Source of the DNA: Apostichopus japonicus
Lineage: Eukaryota > Echinodermata > Holothuroidea > Aspidochirotida > Stichopodidae
Direction of reading: 5' to 3'
DNA: 64,000 nucleotides
Assembly (NCBI RefSeq): GCF_037975245.1
Contig: NC_092571.1
Span: forward strand, 4,734,001 to 4,798,000
Shown: in pieces, positions 46,554 through 57,692 of the stretch
Layout of the letters: each line of letters begins with the position of its first letter
Numbering within the stretch: the first letter of the stretch is position 1
Notes under the pieces: generated by a model
What the model saw: the letters and a program-made list of their open reading frames with translations, nothing else
Databases searched by the model: none
What the model was told of the DNA's origin: nothing
Translations under genes and position numbers: made by a program

Positions 46554-46642
46554 CTTCTAATCCTCCATTACTGAAGAGGCCAAATGAATCAGATGCAGCG
46601 TTTACATCAAGACAGCGAGTTATTGCTAGAGAGACGTATTCG
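46554..46642 (+). CDS. Adaptor-like gene, exon B
   Basis: It starts after ttttcttttag and ends at gtaaga. The single base left by exon A plus ct gives an Ala codon, followed by SNPPLLKRPNESDAAFTSRQ and RVIARETYS. No stop occurs in frame, and the exon leaves phase 0. It is a basic linker without a known domain. Phase agreement with exons A and C is the main evidence that it is real. Confidence 0.75.
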
Positions 46643-47597
46643 GTAAGATCCTGAATGTCATTCAGCAATTGATTACTTCCTGGATGGTGGAAGTCAGGTG
46701 TTAACAGCTATTAAAATCAATGTAATTTAAAATAGTCATGACAGTGTGAACAATGTCAAAGCATGAGATGCTTTCATCTTCAGATTTTGACATTTTACAG
46801 GAAGAAATTTAAAGGAAATGCAAGGTTGGGAGGGTGATGGAGGTAGCTTACAAAGCTAAGATCACACGATCAACTTACTTTAGGAACTCCTTACCTTCTG
46901 GATAAATAACTTAATTCATTTGCCTGCACCATTGGCACCCTTCTCGAACATACAAAACAAAGAGAGGTAAACCAAACTAGCACCAACTATCAACATGGCT
47001 GATCAAATGGCAACCAGCCTACCTGAATCCCTAGGTAAGACTGGTGCCGTAATCTAGTCAGTTCTCTCAGCTAACTTGAGTTGGTAAGTGTGTCACAACC
47101 CACATCTGTGTTTAAATAGTTCTAAACTATATCTTTGGAAATTGTTAAGATGTTAATAAACTAATTAATCAATCAATCAAGGTTTGGCTCAGTTTTGGAC
47201 CTTCTACAACTGGAAGACTCTTTAAGATGGGAATACTATGAATTTCTTCTGGATGGCCAGAAGTTTGTTTTCAGAAATTCATCAGCAAACACATATTGAG
47301 ACTTAAGGATAGTAAACAGACATGAAGTGTATATAGAGGAATTGTACTTCACCTATGTTTACTTATCATTGGGTCATATTTCATATCAAATCTCTAAATA
47401 TTTTGAAAAGTCTACAGTTGTCCATCTCAAATTATACTGCCCTTCATCAGGATGCTCCATTGCACTTGAAAATAAATCCTCAACTTTGGAAGTGTACTCT
47501 ATATAAACTAGGAAATTGTAAGGAAGGAGATACAAAAGCCTGTAAAGGCTTTGAAGGAGATGTGTTTCTGCTCAAGCTAAACCAAAAATCCATCATA
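46643..47597. other. Intron B-C, first part
   Basis: A short (AATC)n run near 47164-47180 may be a retroelement tail. The 142-codon open frame 47355-47783 has no motif I recognise and is partly made by the palindromes that follow. Confidence 0.4.
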
Positions 47598-47664
47598 GTT
47601 AAACCATGGAGCTATGATAGCTCCATAGTTAAACCATGGAGCTATTATAGCTCCATGGTTAAAC
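47598..47664. repeat. Two adjacent near-perfect palindromes
   Basis: Two hairpins of about 36 bp share gttaaaccatggagcta as the left arm and overlap by one arm. In the second, the 17-bp arms are perfect around a 3-base centre. In the first, one arm has a single mismatch (catag for catgg). Confidence 0.85.
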
Positions 47665-48282
47665 TGCCTTCATGTTGGCAGGAGACGTGTCGGATGTATT
47701 ATGTTTACATAATAACTTTGGTCCAGGAAGCACTTAATATCTGTGTAGGTGAAAGTTCAATAAAATCATATTGCAAGCAGTAGGGTAAAATACCATATAG
47801 TATTTTGAATGGTAACTTCGTGTGTCCTTAAAGTTAGCCTTCTGTGTTTTACATATATGTAGAGCTGCAATGAAAGACCCTTTAGCTTGCAGTGTTTGAA
47901 AATTAAATTGTAATGATTTTTTTCAAACGCAAATTAAATCCACAGAACTGGTCTTGAAAAATGGTTAAACGTTACTGTATACGATCCTACAGTAAACTGT
48001 AAAAGTGTCTCTTAGATTAAAAATAATATATTTTATTTGACCTGTAACTTTTTCTTTCAAAATAAATAGACTTCCCTGTTTAGTTCTTGTAGCGACACCC
48101 GCCCCAAACCTACCACTCATCCCCACCCCAAACAAGGAACATGAAGGAGCAGTTGTGATAATGTGCAAGGCCCGTACAGTAGGTGACAGCATTATTACCT
48201 CAGTGTGGACACAATTTACTTATTTTCGGAAACTTTGCCCTGGCTCTATCTCCTTGTTCATGCACAATCCACTGGTGTAGTG
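47665..48282. other. Intron sequence with no recognised element
   Basis: Nothing coding was seen. The text ends in gtgtagtg, the left target duplication of the next element. Confidence 0.45.
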
Positions 48283-49479
48283 TAGTGTTTGCACTGGTTA
48301 TCCGGGTACCCAGGTACCCGCCCGACGCGATGCTACCCGGTTCCTAATTTATTACCCGAATCCTAAGCAAAGTGTGATTTAAAGAAAAAAAACATTGGCA
48401 AACCGACGGTTAGGCAGATTTCCCATTGACTTAGTGTGGTGTTAGGCTACAATGTGGTCGAAGATAACAGCAATAACGAAGGGGCCCGCTCGACGCGATA
48501 CTACCCGGTTCCTAATTTATTACCCGAATCATACGCAAAGTGTGATTGTTTAAAAAAAAAATTGCAAACCGATGGTTAGGCTGATTTCCCATTGACTTAG
48601 TGTGTTGTTAGGCTACCATGTGTTCGAAGATAACAGCAATAACGAAAGCTTTCCATAGATATCTTATAACTGCGTCACAATTTCAGCTAATAAACAGATG
48701 GTTAGGCTAGACTACTCCCATTGACTTAGTGTGGTGTTAGGCAACCATGTGGTCGAGCGTAACAGCAATAACGAAAGTATTCCATGGATGTCTTATAACT
48801 GCGTCACAACTCCAGCAAATAAACAGATGGTTAGGCTTAGCTAGAGATCTCATTGACTTAGTGTGGTGTTAGGCTACCATGTGGAAGAAATTATTATTTA
48901 TTCATTCGTTTATTTCAAAGAAGGAAAGGCTGACAAGGAATTTTTCGCGATGTTTATGGATTATAGACGGGATAACTAAAAAATAGTAATCGCAAGTGGC
49001 TTTTTACTAATCGTTTATTCCAAATGCGATCAAATTGCGCGAATCGCGCCGCTAATGCGAACCCTGGGTCTGCATAATAGATAGTAGTAGTATTAAAAAC
49101 TGTTTAAGAGCTAAATTGGATATTTATATGGTTTGATCCAATAGACATGCACGAGCTAGCATAAGCAGCGGCGGCAGTGCGATGTTAGTAGAAATGCTAA
49201 TTATAATTAAATAATTAATTTATTAACAAGTTAATGAAAGAAACAGAAGCAAATAAAAATTTTTGAGGGAGGTTTTATTCCTTATCTTACACCTACGTAT
49301 TTAAACATGAAAACATTGTCAGTAGAGAATATAATGCATTTATTACAGCATCCAATATGTACTTTCTTGAAAATCGTGATACACGCGGGTAAACAATTTT
49401 TTTTCCGGGTACCCGGATACCCGACGGGTAACGGCCCTCGGGTACCCGGTTCCCGATTTTTGGACCCATGTAAACACTA
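48283..49479. mobile_element. 1,197-bp TIR element 'V' with internal tandem repeats
   Basis: The ends are tagtgtttgcactggt and, inverted, tagtgtttacatgggt. Exact 8-bp duplications gtgtagtg lie at 48275-48282 and 49480-49487. Both subterminal regions are rich in GGGTACCC. The left half has four tandem copies of a block containing cccattgacttagtgtg, gttaggctaccatgtgg and aacagcaataacgaa; the first two units are about 168 bp and the last two about 133 bp. No transposase was seen. The TSD length suggests hAT, but the end sequence differs from the CAGGGG group in this window. Confidence 0.85.
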
Positions 49480-49487
49480 GTGTAGTG

Positions 49488-49954
49488 TTGGTCTTGAAAA
49501 CCTCACTTAGTTCCATGCACTGACCTCCCTTAAATGCACTTGGTCATTGGCAAAACATCAATGAAAGAAGATTGATGAAAAATAAATACAAGATTTCTCC
49601 ACTGTCTCTGTAACTGGAAGAACCTGTATCTGGGAAAGACCTTCTCCCAGACTAAAAACATCCATTGATTCCCAATGTTTGATCACAATAACACTTGTAT
49701 ACTTATGAACACTTCTTGATGACTTCTCATGTCAAAATGTGTGAAATCCTGTCTGATTAGATTGCTCTCCACTTTACATCACAATAACCCAGATTTAGTT
49801 ACAATACTGATATTTTAATGGCAGTACAAAATAACTGCAGATAATGCATCACCAGCAGGTACAATGAGCCTTAATAATCTTAATTGCTGGTCTGTACCGT
49901 GGTCCTATCATATCAATTTAATTCAACCCCTTTACAACTTCTCTTTTCTTACAG
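49488..49954. other. End of intron B-C
   Basis: AT-rich intron sequence leading to the acceptor ctcttttcttacag. Confidence 0.6.
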
Positions 49955-49992
49955 AGTTCAGGTGGATCCATTCCAGTTGAGGAAGATAATAT
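49955..49992 (+). CDS. Adaptor-like gene, exon C (38 bp)
   Basis: A short exon between ttctcttttcttacag and gtaagt, both close to consensus. It encodes SSGGSIPVEEDN plus two bases. It enters in phase 0 and leaves two bases that join exon D's first base to give Ile, making the acidic tyrosine motif that follows. Confidence 0.75.
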
Positions 49993-52168
49993 GTAAGTAT
50001 GAAGTCACTAAACCAGTCAAATACTGATGCAAAGGCACCAGTAACTCTTTCATGAAAATGTTAATTCTTGTACTGTAGATCTGACATGGTTATCCATTAA
50101 AACAATGTCCAATGGGTATGTGGGAGTCTAGAATAACAATATAGCTATAAATGGACCAGGAAACCAGTAGAAACTGATTCTCCCAAATTTTTCTTGCAAC
50201 ATTTATCTAATTCTTATCAAATTGCAGAACAAAAGCTATTTTGTTATTAGTTTATTAGCATTAACTTTACAATGTGTTGAAATTATATTGCTCTTTCAAA
50301 TGTTGATACCACTTAGCACAGACATTCCACAATTTTATGAACAAAGTAGAATATCCATTTTTGTACACAATCAGGACTGGAAATATAAATGACTATTGAA
50401 AGCTATAAGTACTTTGAAAATATTGACTTTTGTGCATAAAGGAAAACATCAAACAATTTATTAAGCTTTTGCTGTTCAGTTTCAAGAGTGAAGCTGAACG
50501 GTGATGAAAGTTCTCCAGCTGCCTTTGCTAGTTGCCTGTATACTCAACCTCCCAATGTTCATGAGTTGACACCATTCAACCATCTTATATAGTATGCTAC
50601 TTTGTTAATACTATGCTGAAACAGTAAGTGATAAGTATTTTCTGCTTTTGTTTTTAAGAATATTTTCAGAGGGAACCTAATCTTGTGGCTGTTACAAAGG
50701 TTTACACCTTACCCCTAGTAAAGTTTCAAAGTCAATGCTGCAGACATAAAATTCAACATTTTTGACACATTTTGAAGAAGAACCTAACCTTGTTTGATAA
50801 TTGTGTAACAATTCATATTCATAACTTTTGAACATTGTAATGGGCCTTGTTGTCTACCTTCGTAAGGGAGTTTTGATGACTTAGTAGGAAGTTCTGACTG
50901 AACAAGGTGGAGTTGAATTGTTTGTAAACAGAGATCAGCAAATTGTACGTTAATAATTGGCCCAAATGAAACCCCATTGGTGTCATTTGAAGGACCTTAA
51001 TTCAGTTTTCTTCTTCTGACAGTCGGGTACAGTAGCCAACCAAAGATATAGTTAATGGTTGAAGGTCACTTGTGGTAGTCTTAAAATCTTGTAAACATGA
51101 TCATTGTCTAAGTAAATCTTTGATAAACTTCATACTTAGGGAGCATTGCCAAAACTCTCCCCATCACCTGAACGTAATTTGCTCATCTTTTGTTTATTCA
51201 ATGAAATCAGCAAAGCATTACTACAGCTCCTCTGGGCTGCAGTCACCAATAGGCAAAGTCATGGGCGGAGCCAAGACCATGCCTAGGTGATTTTACCGAC
51301 TCTTGGGGTGAGAGTGGTTGCTAACAAACTATTGTTAACAGGCTTATAGGTTTAACCCAATGACCAAGAGATCAATAGAATCTTTTTGCAACAGTCAAAG
51401 CAAGCTATCCGTCAAAAATCTGCGGAATTTAATATAACATGAAGACCTTTCTTGAATGCAAGATTCAACACCTAATGTGCCCGTATTCAGTAGTCAAATG
51501 TATATACAAATGAACATACACAGGCCCATACACTACATGAGCATTGTTTGTTTTAAAGAACAGACTGCTACACACTTTTTCCACACTTGCGCGAAATCGC
51601 TGCAAACCTATCATGTGTACCTCTTAACAAGTTGGAGCCATGAAAGACATGTTGATCAATTATTTTTTAGAGTTTTTAAATGATTATTGTAAACATGGCA
51701 AATCTCACATTTTGCTTAGTGTTTCAATTATGAATGTTTTTGTTCAAACTGCAAAGAATTAAGATGTAGCTGGTAGGATAGAATATTCTTGAAAGTTGCA
51801 AGCTTAAATTGAAATGATAAATCTTGCTTGTCAACTCTTCTTTGCTACACTTCATTTAAGCAGGTAGTTAATGTGGCTAGGCTAACTTGTGGTAAGTTTT
51901 CATATACCTACAAAACGCTAGGATAAAGCAAGTTTCAAATACCTTACTGAAGTTTGCTGTATTTTAAAAAATTTAAATTTCTCACACTGTTGGGAGGTGT
52001 GGACTTATAGACTGTTTGGGGATTAGGGAACTCTCAACTAGTGTGGCCGTCAACAAATTAGTACGCAAGGATGACATTTCATTGTGATGTTCAGTTTAGC
52101 AAGGGGCTAAAGAAAATCTTAATCTCTGTTAGCTGAGTGACAATATGCTCAGTAAAATATCATCCAAG
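49993..52168. other. Intron C-D, first part
   Basis: Diverged AGGTCA-type repeat text near 51060-51170. The open frames at 51072-51290 and 51456-51683 have no recognised motifs. Confidence 0.45.
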
Positions 52169-52540
52169 CAGTGGCGTACCCAGAATTGTTGGCCACTGGG
52201 GCGGATCCTTTCAACCCCATGCCGGGGATCATTCGATTCAACACTATTCAAAGCCGAGGAAGGTCCGCTAATCTACCGTGTAATGGTATCGCAAGTCCTG
52301 CAAGCGAGATTGTACTAATGCTCTTCGATATACTATCCAGTTTGGCAGTTAACATCATACAGTATACCCGCGATAAGCTTAGGGGGCGACGTAATTATTT
52401 TTTTTCACTTTTTTCACCTCCTGTTATCCATGTTTTTAACGATTGATAAGAAAGATTGATTGTCTTGACTAAATATAAAACCAAAACAATATACTTTTGG
52501 ACCACTTTGGCCGTTTCACCGTATGTGCATTACAGTATTT
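52169..52540 (+). mobile_element. Repeat family 'W', copy 2, with a TIR-like left end
   Basis: It begins cagtggcgtacccagaatt, like other TIR ends in the window, and then matches the reverse complement of 45390-44868 (tacccgcgataagcttaggg, gattgataagaaagatt, ccactttggccgtttcaccg). No right terminal repeat or TSD was found. Confidence 0.65.
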
Positions 52541-53570
52541 GTGATTAGGCAAACACACGCATATTTTTGCGAAAAAATCCAAAGCAACTTTTTTTCCCTG
52601 GCGGCATGTATCATACGTGCTGAAAGCACCCCTTTGCAATAACTGAACTCCTAATAACAGCACTGACTAAAGCAAGTCTGATTTCCAGCTACACGCGCGA
52701 AAAGTCAATGGGACTTTAGTGTGTGATTTCTCCCACATGTAGTTAAGTCAATGGAGAAGCGCCATTGATTTACTACAGTATGTATAATCTTTTGAAAGAA
52801 CATTTGACCAGAATGGTTCCCTGGCAGATAGTAAACAATTGAATTTTCATATATCAGATTATATATTTGGATATTAGATTATGAAATTTCACAAAGGTTT
52901 TATTGCCGTACAGTCTACTTTTCACTTTATTTACGTTGGAGTTGCAACACTGATAATGGTTTTAATACCAGTTGTAAAAGCAGGCCCTAACCTTTTTTTT
53001 TCAATTCGAAGCCAATGGCTACTATTTTCCCCCTTCTTTAGTATGTATAAAGGAACTCTAGTCTGTACAGCCCTGCCATTTACTGTGTTGTGGTCAGATT
53101 GAAATATTGTGACTCATCGTTATACATGTGCAGCGCCCCATGTATGTATCACAGTGTTCTTTATTTGCTCCATTAATCTTCAGTGTGAAATGTTAAGTCG
53201 TTCATTTAAATCTGGTATTGTTTTGGCCTAGAAGTTGGTAATCATGCGTACAGTAACACTAAATCATTTTCCACGAAAATGATGAAATAATCGATAATCA
53301 GCATCGGCCCGATTGTCACATGAACTAAAGTTAATGTTGGGTCAAATATACATATGATGTTAGTCCACAGAAGGGCAAGAACCGTTCCGATTGTTTGTAG
53401 ATAACAGCTCAAGAATTGGTGAAACATGAGAATCCTGTGTCTAGTGTTAACGTTCAATGATCTTCTATCAAACTTGGCAGGGAATCACTAAGACTGTATT
53501 CTGGTTGTCTCTGTTTACTCTCTTTTGAACATAGCAACAAATCTTGAGGAGTTATTACATTATTTTTTAG
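52541..53570. other. End of intron C-D
   Basis: No element was resolved. It ends in ttacattattttttag, the acceptor of exon D. Confidence 0.5.
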
Positions 53571-53706
53571 ATACGAAGATGAAGATTTTTACTTGGAACC
53601 CTCAGCTCAGCAGCCTCCTCCCCTCCCAGCAACAGACAGACCACCCTTGAAAAGCAACACCCTGGGAAAGAACCAACAGACCAAAGCTGTGGAAGAAAGT
53701 GGACAG
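53571..53706 (+). CDS. Adaptor-like gene, exon D (tyrosine and proline motifs)
   Basis: It follows ttattttttag and ends at gtgaga. Joined to exon C it encodes IYEDEDFYLEP and then QQPPPLPATDRPPLKSNTLG, before a Lys/Gln-rich end. IYEDE is a good Src-family substrate and SH2 context, because acidic residues follow the tyrosine. PPPLPxxxxPP is an SH3-binding-like stretch; AFAP1 and AFAP1L1 have a comparable PPPLP run before acidic tyrosine motifs. These roles follow from motif type, not from evidence in this species. The exon leaves phase 0. Confidence 0.8.
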
Positions 53707-53869
53707 GTGAGACTATAAATATCACTAATTCTCATCTGTCATGGTAAAAATAGTATCGTCCTTGAAAAGCAGAATATATTTCTGGCTTTGCCAGTTGTGT
53801 TCTCCCACCCATGACTGGGGATGTGCTTGCTTTGTGGATAAGTCTGTGTCAGGCAGCAAAGTGGATAGT
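53707..53869. other. Start of intron D-E
   Basis: Unique intron sequence before the tandem array. Confidence 0.4.
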
Positions 53870-54830
53870 CCATCGGGGCAGGCCTCAAAATGTGCTTAAA
53901 AAACAAGTTTCGTTGCACATATTTAGTACCAAGGTTTGTTGGTTGGAAGTTGTAGAGGGATGTCCTAGGAACATTTTTCACAATGTTGGATGATTGGAGA
54001 GGTGTCATTTTTCGAGTAAACAACAAACAAATGACGTCACTCTTATACGGTGTATGACGATTACAACAAAGCAGTTCCTTGTCACAGCAACACGAAAACG
54101 GCATTAAATGCATTTGAACTTATTAGAACCAAGATGTTTTTGTTGACAGGTATAGAGGGATGTCCTGAGATTATCTTAGGAGTTGTTGGATGCTTGGAGA
54201 GATGTTATCTTGCGGGTAAACAACAAATTACCTCACTGTGAAGTGTGGGCTAATTTAAAAATCAGCAACGACTATTCACAGCAACATGATCAGTTTTCAA
54301 ATGTTACTAAACCTATTTAGAACCAAGGTTTGTTGGTTGGATGTTGTAAAGAAATGTCCTTAGAATACTTGAAGAGTTGTTGGATGCTAAAAGAGGGAAT
54401 ACTTTACGAGTAAACAATAAACATATGACGTCACTGTTATAGGTTGGACGACAATTAAAACTCAGGAGTTCCTTTTAAAAGCAACATGGAAAACGACATA
54501 ATTTAAATGTTCTTGCACTTATTTAGAAACAAGATGTGTTGGTTGAAAGTAATGGAGCGATATCAAAATGATATTTAAAGAATTGTTGGGTGCTAGGAGA
54601 GGTGTAATTTTACAAGTAAACAATATACATATGACGTCACTCTGATACGTTGAAAGATAATAAAAATAGAGCAGTTTCTTGTCACAGCAAGATGACAAAA
54701 TAATTAAACACAGTATTAAGAATCAGGATGTGTTGGCTGAAGTAAAAGAGGAATGTCCAAAGTATATTTTCAGAGTTGTTGGACTCTTAAAGCAGTGTTA
54801 TTTTTCGAAAACAACAAATTTATGTTGTGT
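53870..54830 (+). repeat. About 200-bp tandem array, five diverged units
   Basis: Units begin near 53928, 54127, 54323, 54529 and 54722. Shared blocks are aaccaaggtttgttggttg, gagggatgtcct, gttgttggatgctt(g)gagag, gtaaacaacaaa, atgacgtcactct and ttccttgtcacagcaa. The start (tagtccatcggggcaggc...cgttgcacatatttagtacc) recurs inverted at 57670-57598. Several open frames across the units are by-products. Confidence 0.85.
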
Positions 54831-55925
54831 TAAACATAATTTGAATAAATGCATTTTAAACACTGTCCGTCTCCTGAAGTCTGCCTCGAGACTCACCTTT
54901 AACGCAAATGTAGCTGGTCAAAAACGCAGTGACCAGGCAAAAATTTGTTTTTAGGATTGGGAAAATTACAAGTAGCACCTTCCCATGAGAATAGGACCGG
55001 ATGACTCTGAGATCGTGGGGACAACTTGAAAAGGCGTAACGGTCACACAAAAATAAACATAAGGAATATATAGCAGGTTTACTATGCACATGAATCTTGT
55101 ATTAAAAACAATGGGGTAACCTAAACTTTAAAAATTTAAATGATATAAATAGGAAACTTACAGATCTTATCAAAGCTGTTAAGTCTGACAAGAAATCCAC
55201 TGAACTTATTTGAAAATAAAATGCCTAAAAGTCCTAAGTTTGAACACATTCGCGGCGCGGGTCAACCAAATAAAGTCGCAAAATAAAATTACATCTTTTG
55301 GGTTACTTCGATCAGGGGCAGGTTCACTCTGTTGGGGCTTCTCGGGGTAGGTTTGCTCTCTGGACGGCTCTAGACCAGCTTGCTCTTCACTCCCTGGTAT
55401 CTGGGCACATTGACCTATCTATCAGCTGTCAATTAAGTTACTAAATAATTACCAGGCACATTACTTAACCCGAATCTAAACTTATAAATGGGTCTCATCA
55501 GTGTCCTTAAATAAATTTGTAGATACACATCCATCACCAAGAATATTCCTACCTAAACAAAATAGCTATTAAACTGTCTATTTCTCCAACAGTGATAGAT
55601 GCTTGGAGCCAGTACATGTATTCCTAGAAAACAAGGGCCACACAAAACAATTACTAATGTTAAAAAATGACAAAGGTCACACAGGGCCACCTGACCACAA
55701 ACTCTTGCCCTGTAGTAGTAGCAAAAAAGTGAAACTTTAGGGAACTCCTCAATCTACCAAAGTATTAAGTTATTCATTGTGAAATGTATAAAACAAAATA
55801 AGAAAAAGAACGGAAAAGATCAAATGAATAAAACAAAATTGGAAAATGAAAGAAAATGATCAACATAAACAACACCAAAACATTGACCAGGTAATGCTTT
55901 GGTTACACAAACAATCCTTTCTGAG
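54831..55925. other. Intron sequence with no recognised element
   Basis: No element ends or plus-strand exon were seen. Confidence 0.4.
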
Positions 55926-56244
55926 TTATATGACTTCCTCGTCACTGTCAACATAACCAACACCCATGGCCACTTGCTTAGGAAGAAGTAGTCTTCCTCT
56001 GTTATGTGTAGACAGAATGTCTTGGGCAATAGCATTGTCATCCTTTCATCACATCTCTGTTCAGCAGCTTCTTTGAGCCGTTTTTCAGCATCTCGTGTCA
56101 GACACTGAGACAGCTGTTCTGTCTGCCCGGCTAACATATCTTCTTCCTTTCGAAAACTTGAGTCCTGATTGTGCCAGAGAAATCTCTGTAGAGGAAGCAC
56201 TACAAATATCATTGTCTTTGGCACCGATCGGCCTGCACTTTCAT
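55926..56244 (-). CDS. Possible nested minus-strand gene, exon 2
   Basis: It is preceded on the minus strand by a good acceptor (ggttttgatttgttgcag). After the G supplied by exon 1 the frame reads DESAGRSVPKTM, then QDSSFRKEEDMLAGQTEQLS and TRDAEKRLKEAAEQRCDER, probably helical and charged. One frame continues to a stop at 55820. A one-frame switch after RCDER instead gives DNAIAQDILSTHNRGRLLLP, then MGVGYVDSDEEVI and a stop at 55928-55926. The acidic end looks more protein-like, so the copy may be frameshifted or have an unseen splice. I do not recognise the protein. Confidence 0.4.
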
Positions 56245-57145
56245 CTGCAACAAATCAAAACCAAATTTGTTTGGTTGATAGAGTATTTTGAATTGTCCTG
56301 TTGATCACACTGTGGTTCACATTAATTGTCTACACTGGAACTCAATTGACTAATAAGCCATCTGATATTCCATTTATTTCAGTGTAAGTCTGGAGCAATG
56401 AGCTTGGTAGGGCATAGTTACAAACCCACACACTACAAAGGTTTGAGAACACATGCAATGCTACTTGACAGGATTTCCCATACTAAAAGAAGACCTCCCC
56501 ATAGATGCATCAAAGTAAAATAAACCAAGCAAGATGTTTGATATAAAACATTTTATTCCAAATTTTTAAAGAGCTGTAATAAGACTATAGGTGCAACTAA
56601 ATTGAGTGCCATGCTGATGCTAAATAAACTTACATATGCCAACTCGCTTTGTTAGGTGTACAAAATACAAGAAGGGATCTGAGACTAGGCAATACTGTAG
56701 CATTGCCTAGGCCTATTTACTTAGTGGCCTGTATATAAGCTACATTACACGCTACATTTGTTTGTGTGTGTGCCAGTACTACCAGCAGCCATAGAGACAT
56801 GCTCTGGGCTTAGTAAGGCCCTGTTTTGACAAATTAATCCAAGACTAGAGGCTAGACCATAGGCTGACATTGAATATTGATAGGCCTAACGTTAGTCTGC
56901 CTATCGAACCTACACTGGTGTTGATTTCATTTCTTTGTTTCATGACAAATAAAACATGAAATAAATGGTATCATAAAATAACAGCAGAAACCAGTATATA
57001 GTAGCTGTCGATCTATCCTTCATGGGTGCTACGTTAATCACTTCTAGTCTAAGGCAAACTAGTAGTAGTATAGTATTGAAGTTATGTATACTTTCTTGTC
57101 ACAGTAATGCTCTAACATGAGTATAAGTAACAGGCCTTGAATTAC
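56245..57145. other. Intron of the possible nested gene
   Basis: About 900 bp without recognised elements. Read on the plus strand it is part of intron D-E. Confidence 0.35.
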
Positions 57146-57170
57146 CTTCATCGTTTGTGTACTGAATCAT
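57146..57170 (-). CDS. Possible nested minus-strand gene, exon 1
   Basis: On the minus strand ATG at 57170 opens MIQYTNDE and one base, ending at a donor gaag/gtaatt. The single base joins the first two of exon 2 to give Asp, so the phases agree. The frame is open for ten codons upstream of the ATG (to a stop), so the start could also be internal to a longer exon. It lies inside intron D-E of the plus-strand gene, on the opposite strand. Confidence 0.35.
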
Positions 57171-57597
57171 GGAAGCACCTTCTAGGTATGAAAATTTGCC
57201 ACCCTCAATACTACTTCATATTTGGCACATTTGACGTCAGATTGCCAACTGTTGGCTGTAAATTTCGTTAGACTTTCAGCCCATCGTGCTCTTGTTATGC
57301 AGTACGTTATGCAGACGAATTGTAAACACGTACAAACGTTACATACACAAAGTCTGTGCATATACATCACTCCGAGCCGAGCAGTTTCTGTATCAGCTGA
57401 CATATCACATGCCATACAATAAGGATTTTGATTGGCTCTTGACTGAAAAATTGCTGCGTTCGGAGAAGTCCTAACAACGCAAAGCGGACTAAATGAGTCC
57501 GTCTTAAACTGCTGTTTACTCTTAAGATAACGCTTCCCGAACCATCCAACATCGAGAATTGTAATTAGCATATGAAAACACACCATAATATGTGATC
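57171..57597. other. Region upstream of the nested gene candidate
   Basis: Several overlapping open frames occur on both strands (57182-57586), with no recognised motif. The part at 57490-57600 on the minus strand resembles one unit of the 200-bp array (cgatgttggatggtt, agagtaaacagcag). Confidence 0.4.
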
Positions 57598-57670
57598 AAA
57601 CCTTGGTACTAAATATGTGCAACGACAGTGAACAATATCGAGCCTGCCCCGATGGACTATGAGCAACTCA
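57598..57670 (-). repeat. Inverted copy of the 200-bp array's leading segment
   Basis: The reverse complement reads tagtccatcggggcaggc and later cgttgcacatatttagtacc, matching 53873-53934. The two copies face each other 3.7 kb apart. Confidence 0.75.
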
Positions 57671-57692
57671 CAGTCTAATCAACAACCATAGT

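Noticed and set aside
46995-47034. Short exon-like ATG segment MADQMATSLPESL ending at gtaaga
   Set aside because: It leaves phase 1, which does not fit exons C, D or E; only the distant microexon F would match. It may be chance or part of an old repeat.
47355-47783. 142-codon plus-strand frame as a gene
   Set aside because: It lies in an intron, has no recognised motif, and its middle is produced by the palindromic repeat.
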